From Alkalimonas mucilaginosa (GTDB taxonomy: Bacteria; Pseudomonadota; Gammaproteobacteria; Enterobacterales; Alteromonadaceae), in NCBI RefSeq assembly GCF_036327005.1, contig NZ_JAUGZK010000004.1:310001-374000 (forward strand): DNA of 64,000 nt, read 5' to 3'. Of the stretch, positions 61,745 to 64,000 are shown in pieces. Numbering within the stretch: the first letter of the stretch is position 1; each line of letters opens with the position of its first letter. The notes under the pieces were generated by a model. That model was not told the origin of the DNA. It did no database searches and saw only the letters and a program-made list of their open reading frames with translations. The translations under genes and the position numbers were made by a program.

Positions 61745-62341
61745 TTACCAGCGCTCCTTGTTCTTCCGTCGTGGTATCAGCAGTGGCAGGATCAGACCCA
61801 ACAGCAAACCAAAACCCAGAATGGCTGCACCCAGCACTTTGGGGTTTTGCCAGACCGAGCTGTGCTCGGCATCAAACTGCACTTTTAGCTGTTCATAGGC
61901 GGTATTGGCCACCTGCAGCTGATCACGCATCCGGTTGTATTCCTCGTTACGTGCCGACAGATCGCGACTCAGCTGCTGGTTTTGCTGCTGCAACTGACTG
62001 AGTTCCGATTGTTGTTCCGCCAATTGTTCATTCAGTTGCTGCAGCTGCACTGCCATGCCTGGTGTGGTTGACACATACTGGCCGGGTAACCAGCCGCGGC
62101 GATTGCCTTCAAACTGGATCTGTACATAACCTGAGTCGGCATCTCTGTCCAACAGCTGGACGGCATCTCCTGCATTAACGGTGCCGATAATGCGGTATTG
62201 GTTGCTTGGGCCGGAATGAATGTAAACAAACAAGGCATCACTGATAAAAGCAGGTTCTGCGGTGTTGCTGTAGCTGTGCGATGGGAAAAACAAAGCTACA
62301 CTAAACAGAAGAGTACATACGAAAGCGGAGGTTCTGAACAT
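61745..62341 (-). CDS. SH3-domain membrane protein (YgiM-like, TIGR04211 type)
   Basis: The 198-residue protein has a signal peptide (residues 1-25), a bacterial SH3 domain (about 30-95: YIHSGPSNQYRIIGTVNAGDAVQLL), a coiled coil (about 105-165, Gln/Leu-rich) and a C-terminal transmembrane helix (about 173-192) with a basic tail. This is the YgiM arrangement. In E. coli ygiM also lies near cca and ygiF-glnE, as here. An in-frame ATG eight codons earlier lacks a ribosome-binding site. The exact function is unknown; an envelope role is likely. Confidence 0.85.
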   Translation of the reverse strand: MFRTSAFVCTLLFSVALFFPSHSYSNTAEPAFISDALFVYIHSGPSNQYRIIGTVNAGDAVQLLDRDADSGYVQIQFEGNRRGWLPGQYVSTTPGMAVQLQQLNEQLAEQQSELSQLQQQNQQLSRDLSARNEEYNRMRDQLQVANTAYEQLKVQFDAEHSSVWQNPKVLGAAILGFGLLLGLILPLLIPRRKNKERW

Positions 62342-62494
62342 GGGCCATCCTGTGACGGTAATCATTTGGTTTTACAGAGTTCGTATCAGGATGATAGGGA
62401 GTTGTGCTTGAATTGACAAGTCCGACAGGAAAAGTCTTGTTGGGGCTGACGAGTTATTTTAAGGTATCGAAACAACAACTGGCGGGAAAATGCG

Positions 62495-63424
62495 ATGGCG
62501 ATGGAAATTGAACTGAAGTTTTTGCTGCAATCGGTGGCTGCCAAGGAGTTGGAAGCCCTACTTAAACCTATGGTGCAGCAGCTCCAAAGTGCTGAGCCGA
62601 TGCATCTGCTGAATGGCTATTACGACACGCCTGAATACTGGTTTCAGCAGCATGGCATGGGATTACGCAGTCGCCAGCAAGACGGTAACATCGAGCATAC
62701 CATTAAGTTGGCAGGGAAACAGCATGGTGCTTTGCATGCCCGCCAGGAATACAATGTGCAAGCCAAGCAACTGATACCTCAATTGGCAGCTTTTCCTGCG
62801 GTTATTTGGCCAGAACACACCGATGTGCAGGTTTTGCAGCAACAATTGACTGAACTGTTCAGGACCGACTTCTGTCGTCAACCCTGGTTGCTAACTCTGG
62901 CACAGCACACACAAATTGAGCTGGTGCAGGATGAAGGGCACATTGTGACTGCCGATAGCCAGCAGCCGATCTGTGAGTTGGAACTGGAACTAAAAACCGG
63001 TGATGTCAGTCAGCTATTTGTACTGGCCCGACAACTGGTGACAGCTTTACCTCTGCGGTTGGGGGTGCAGTCCAAAGCTGAACGTGGCTACCGCCTGACA
63101 GGCTCAAAACCACTGCAAGTCAAGGCATTGCCGACAGAGGCTGGTCCGGCACTGTTACTCCGTCTGCTGCAACACAACGAAGCTTGCTATATGCAGGAGC
63201 AGAGCCCCGATGCCATGTTAACAGTCTCGTTGGCACTGAACCGAATCGCCCAGTGGTTGAAAACTGTCCCTGCCATGCAGCGCTGGCAGCCAATTTGTAC
63301 TCAGCTCTCCGCTAAGGCTGCACAAAGTAAAGCTGATCAACAGCTGTTTTTTGGCTCCGACTACAATTTATTGCTGTTGGCACTGACTGAGTATTTCCTG
63401 AACGCTGAGCTATCACATCATTGA
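62495..63424 (+). CDS. CYTH-domain inorganic triphosphatase (YgiF-like)
   Basis: The 309-residue protein has the CYTH signature EIELKFLL (ExExK) at residues 4-11, followed by basic residues GLRSRQQDGNIEHTIKLAG and the later ELELELKTGD and KAERGYRL motifs that line the triphosphate tunnel. The last ~100 residues are a shortened CHAD-like helical region. E. coli YgiF hydrolyses inorganic triphosphate. It overlaps glnE by one base (TGATG), the same pair as in E. coli. Confidence 0.92.
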   Translation: MAMEIELKFLLQSVAAKELEALLKPMVQQLQSAEPMHLLNGYYDTPEYWFQQHGMGLRSRQQDGNIEHTIKLAGKQHGALHARQEYNVQAKQLIPQLAAFPAVIWPEHTDVQVLQQQLTELFRTDFCRQPWLLTLAQHTQIELVQDEGHIVTADSQQPICELELELKTGDVSQLFVLARQLVTALPLRLGVQSKAERGYRLTGSKPLQVKALPTEAGPALLLRLLQHNEACYMQEQSPDAMLTVSLALNRIAQWLKTVPAMQRWQPICTQLSAKAAQSKADQQLFFGSDYNLLLLALTEYFLNAELSHH

Positions 63425-64000
63425 TGAATGCACATGACAAAGCGCTGGCACTCTGCCAGCACCTTCCAGGTTTTACCGAACTGACGGAGCCACAGCAACA
63501 GCGCCTGGCTTGGTTGTGCCGCTGTAGTGCTTTTTTAGGCCGTTGCCTGCAGCAGCAACCGGAGCTAATGCCGTTACTGCTGGATGATGCTGTACTGGCC
63601 GCGCCGCTTGATCTGACCGATCCGCTGGCCGGCCTGGTGGAGCAGGATGAGGCCCGTGTATTTAAGGCTATTCGCCTGTTTCGGCATCGTAGCCTGGCTC
63701 TGCTGCTGGCGGCTGATTTAGTGCAGTTAAAGCCCATCGCCCAGGCATTGCAAGAAGTATCGGCACTGGCGGAGTGTTGTATCAACAGTGCCTATCACTG
63801 GGCCTATCAACAGTTAACCCCCCAGTGGGGCACGCCTTTGACGGACAATGGTCAACCGATGCCCTTGCTCATTTTAGGGATGGGCAAACTGGGTGGTGGT
63901 GAGCTCAACTTTTCCTCCGACATCGATCTGATTTTTACCTATCCCCATAATGGTGAAACCCAGGGGGGGCGCCGCAGTGTCGAGCATCATCAGTTTTTTC
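63424..64000 (+). CDS. glnE: Glutamine synthetase adenylyltransferase/adenylyl-removing enzyme, N-terminal part
   Basis: The first 192 residues are visible and the frame stays open to the window end. LILGMGKLGGGELNFSSDIDLIF (about residues 148-170) is the nucleotidyltransferase signature of the N-terminal adenylyl-removase domain. GlnE adds and removes AMP on glutamine synthetase in response to PII. The ATG overlaps the CYTH gene stop. The C-terminal adenylyltransferase domain is beyond the window. Confidence 0.93.
   Translation, partial: MNAHDKALALCQHLPGFTELTEPQQQRLAWLCRCSAFLGRCLQQQPELMPLLLDDAVLAAPLDLTDPLAGLVEQDEARVFKAIRLFRHRSLALLLAADLVQLKPIAQALQEVSALAECCINSAYHWAYQQLTPQWGTPLTDNGQPMPLLILGMGKLGGGELNFSSDIDLIFTYPHNGETQGGRRSVEHHQFF

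Overview
The window reads as one contiguous stretch of a gammaproteobacterial chromosome. The rpsU-dnaG-rpoD macromolecular synthesis operon, tsaD/plsY/folB/folK/uppP, acnB, cca, putA and ygiF-glnE are all of gammaproteobacterial type. Protein content (ExeA/GspB pair, many signalling proteins, RND efflux, PutA without a DNA-binding domain next to an Lrp-type regulator) suggests an aquatic Alteromonadales/Chromatiaceae relative such as the Rheinheimera/Alishewanella group. That placement is an inference from protein character; no database was searched.

Layout. 1-4.9 kb: amino-sugar/murein recycling block (end of a sodium:solute symporter, BadF-type sugar kinase, murQ, lysA, RpiR/MurR regulator). 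4.9-10 kb: tetR-adaptor-RND efflux operon on the minus strand with strong dyads at its regulator promoter. 10-12.5 kb: EamA exporter divergent from a MocR regulator. 12.5-17.3 kb: envelope and unknown genes (solute-binding/PDC sensor protein, small membrane protein, TerB-like, MtfA-like peptidase, LiaF-like, Blc lipocalin). 17.3-19.8 kb: AMP-phosphorylase-type phosphorylase coupled to a PRPP-synthetase homologue. 20-24.5 kb: chemoreceptor, diguanylate cyclase, CcdA plus thioredoxin. 24.6-29.2 kb: AraC regulator, then a three-gene operon of a DinB-like protein, a TANGO2/NRDE-acyltransferase fusion and an OlsB-like N-acyltransferase (probable aminolipid synthesis), then DUF502.

29.2-33.8 kb is visibly more AT-rich and carries a receiver-AraC regulator with a degenerate kinase-like N-terminus, a lipoprotein and two orphan proteins. 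It ends in a repeat-rich 260 bp non-coding stretch against the 3' end of tRNA-Ile(CAT), and looks like accessory DNA. 34-43.8 kb is core: rpoD, dnaG, rpsU with structured RNA between rpsU and dnaG, tsaD, plsY, folB, folK, uppP, DUF445, MFS. 44-52 kb: M13 peptidase, acnB, YjbQ, a Pif1-HRDC helicase. 52-54.3 kb: cca overlapped by a zeta-toxin-type kinase gene interrupted by one in-frame TAA, followed by a 55-residue protein. 54.3-57.2 kb: ExeA/GspB secretion pair and a degenerate HD-GYP protein. 57.2-64 kb: putA and divergent Lrp-type regulator, SH3 protein, CYTH triphosphatase and the start of glnE, which runs off the window.

The observations most worth following up are the aminolipid-type operon with its TANGO2 fusion, the interrupted zeta kinase translationally coupled to cca, the AMP phosphorylase/PRPP-synthetase pair, the nested hairpins between rpsU and dnaG, and the tRNA-proximal repeat block next to the AT-rich region. 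No CRISPR array, rRNA, insertion sequence or recognisable integrase is present.
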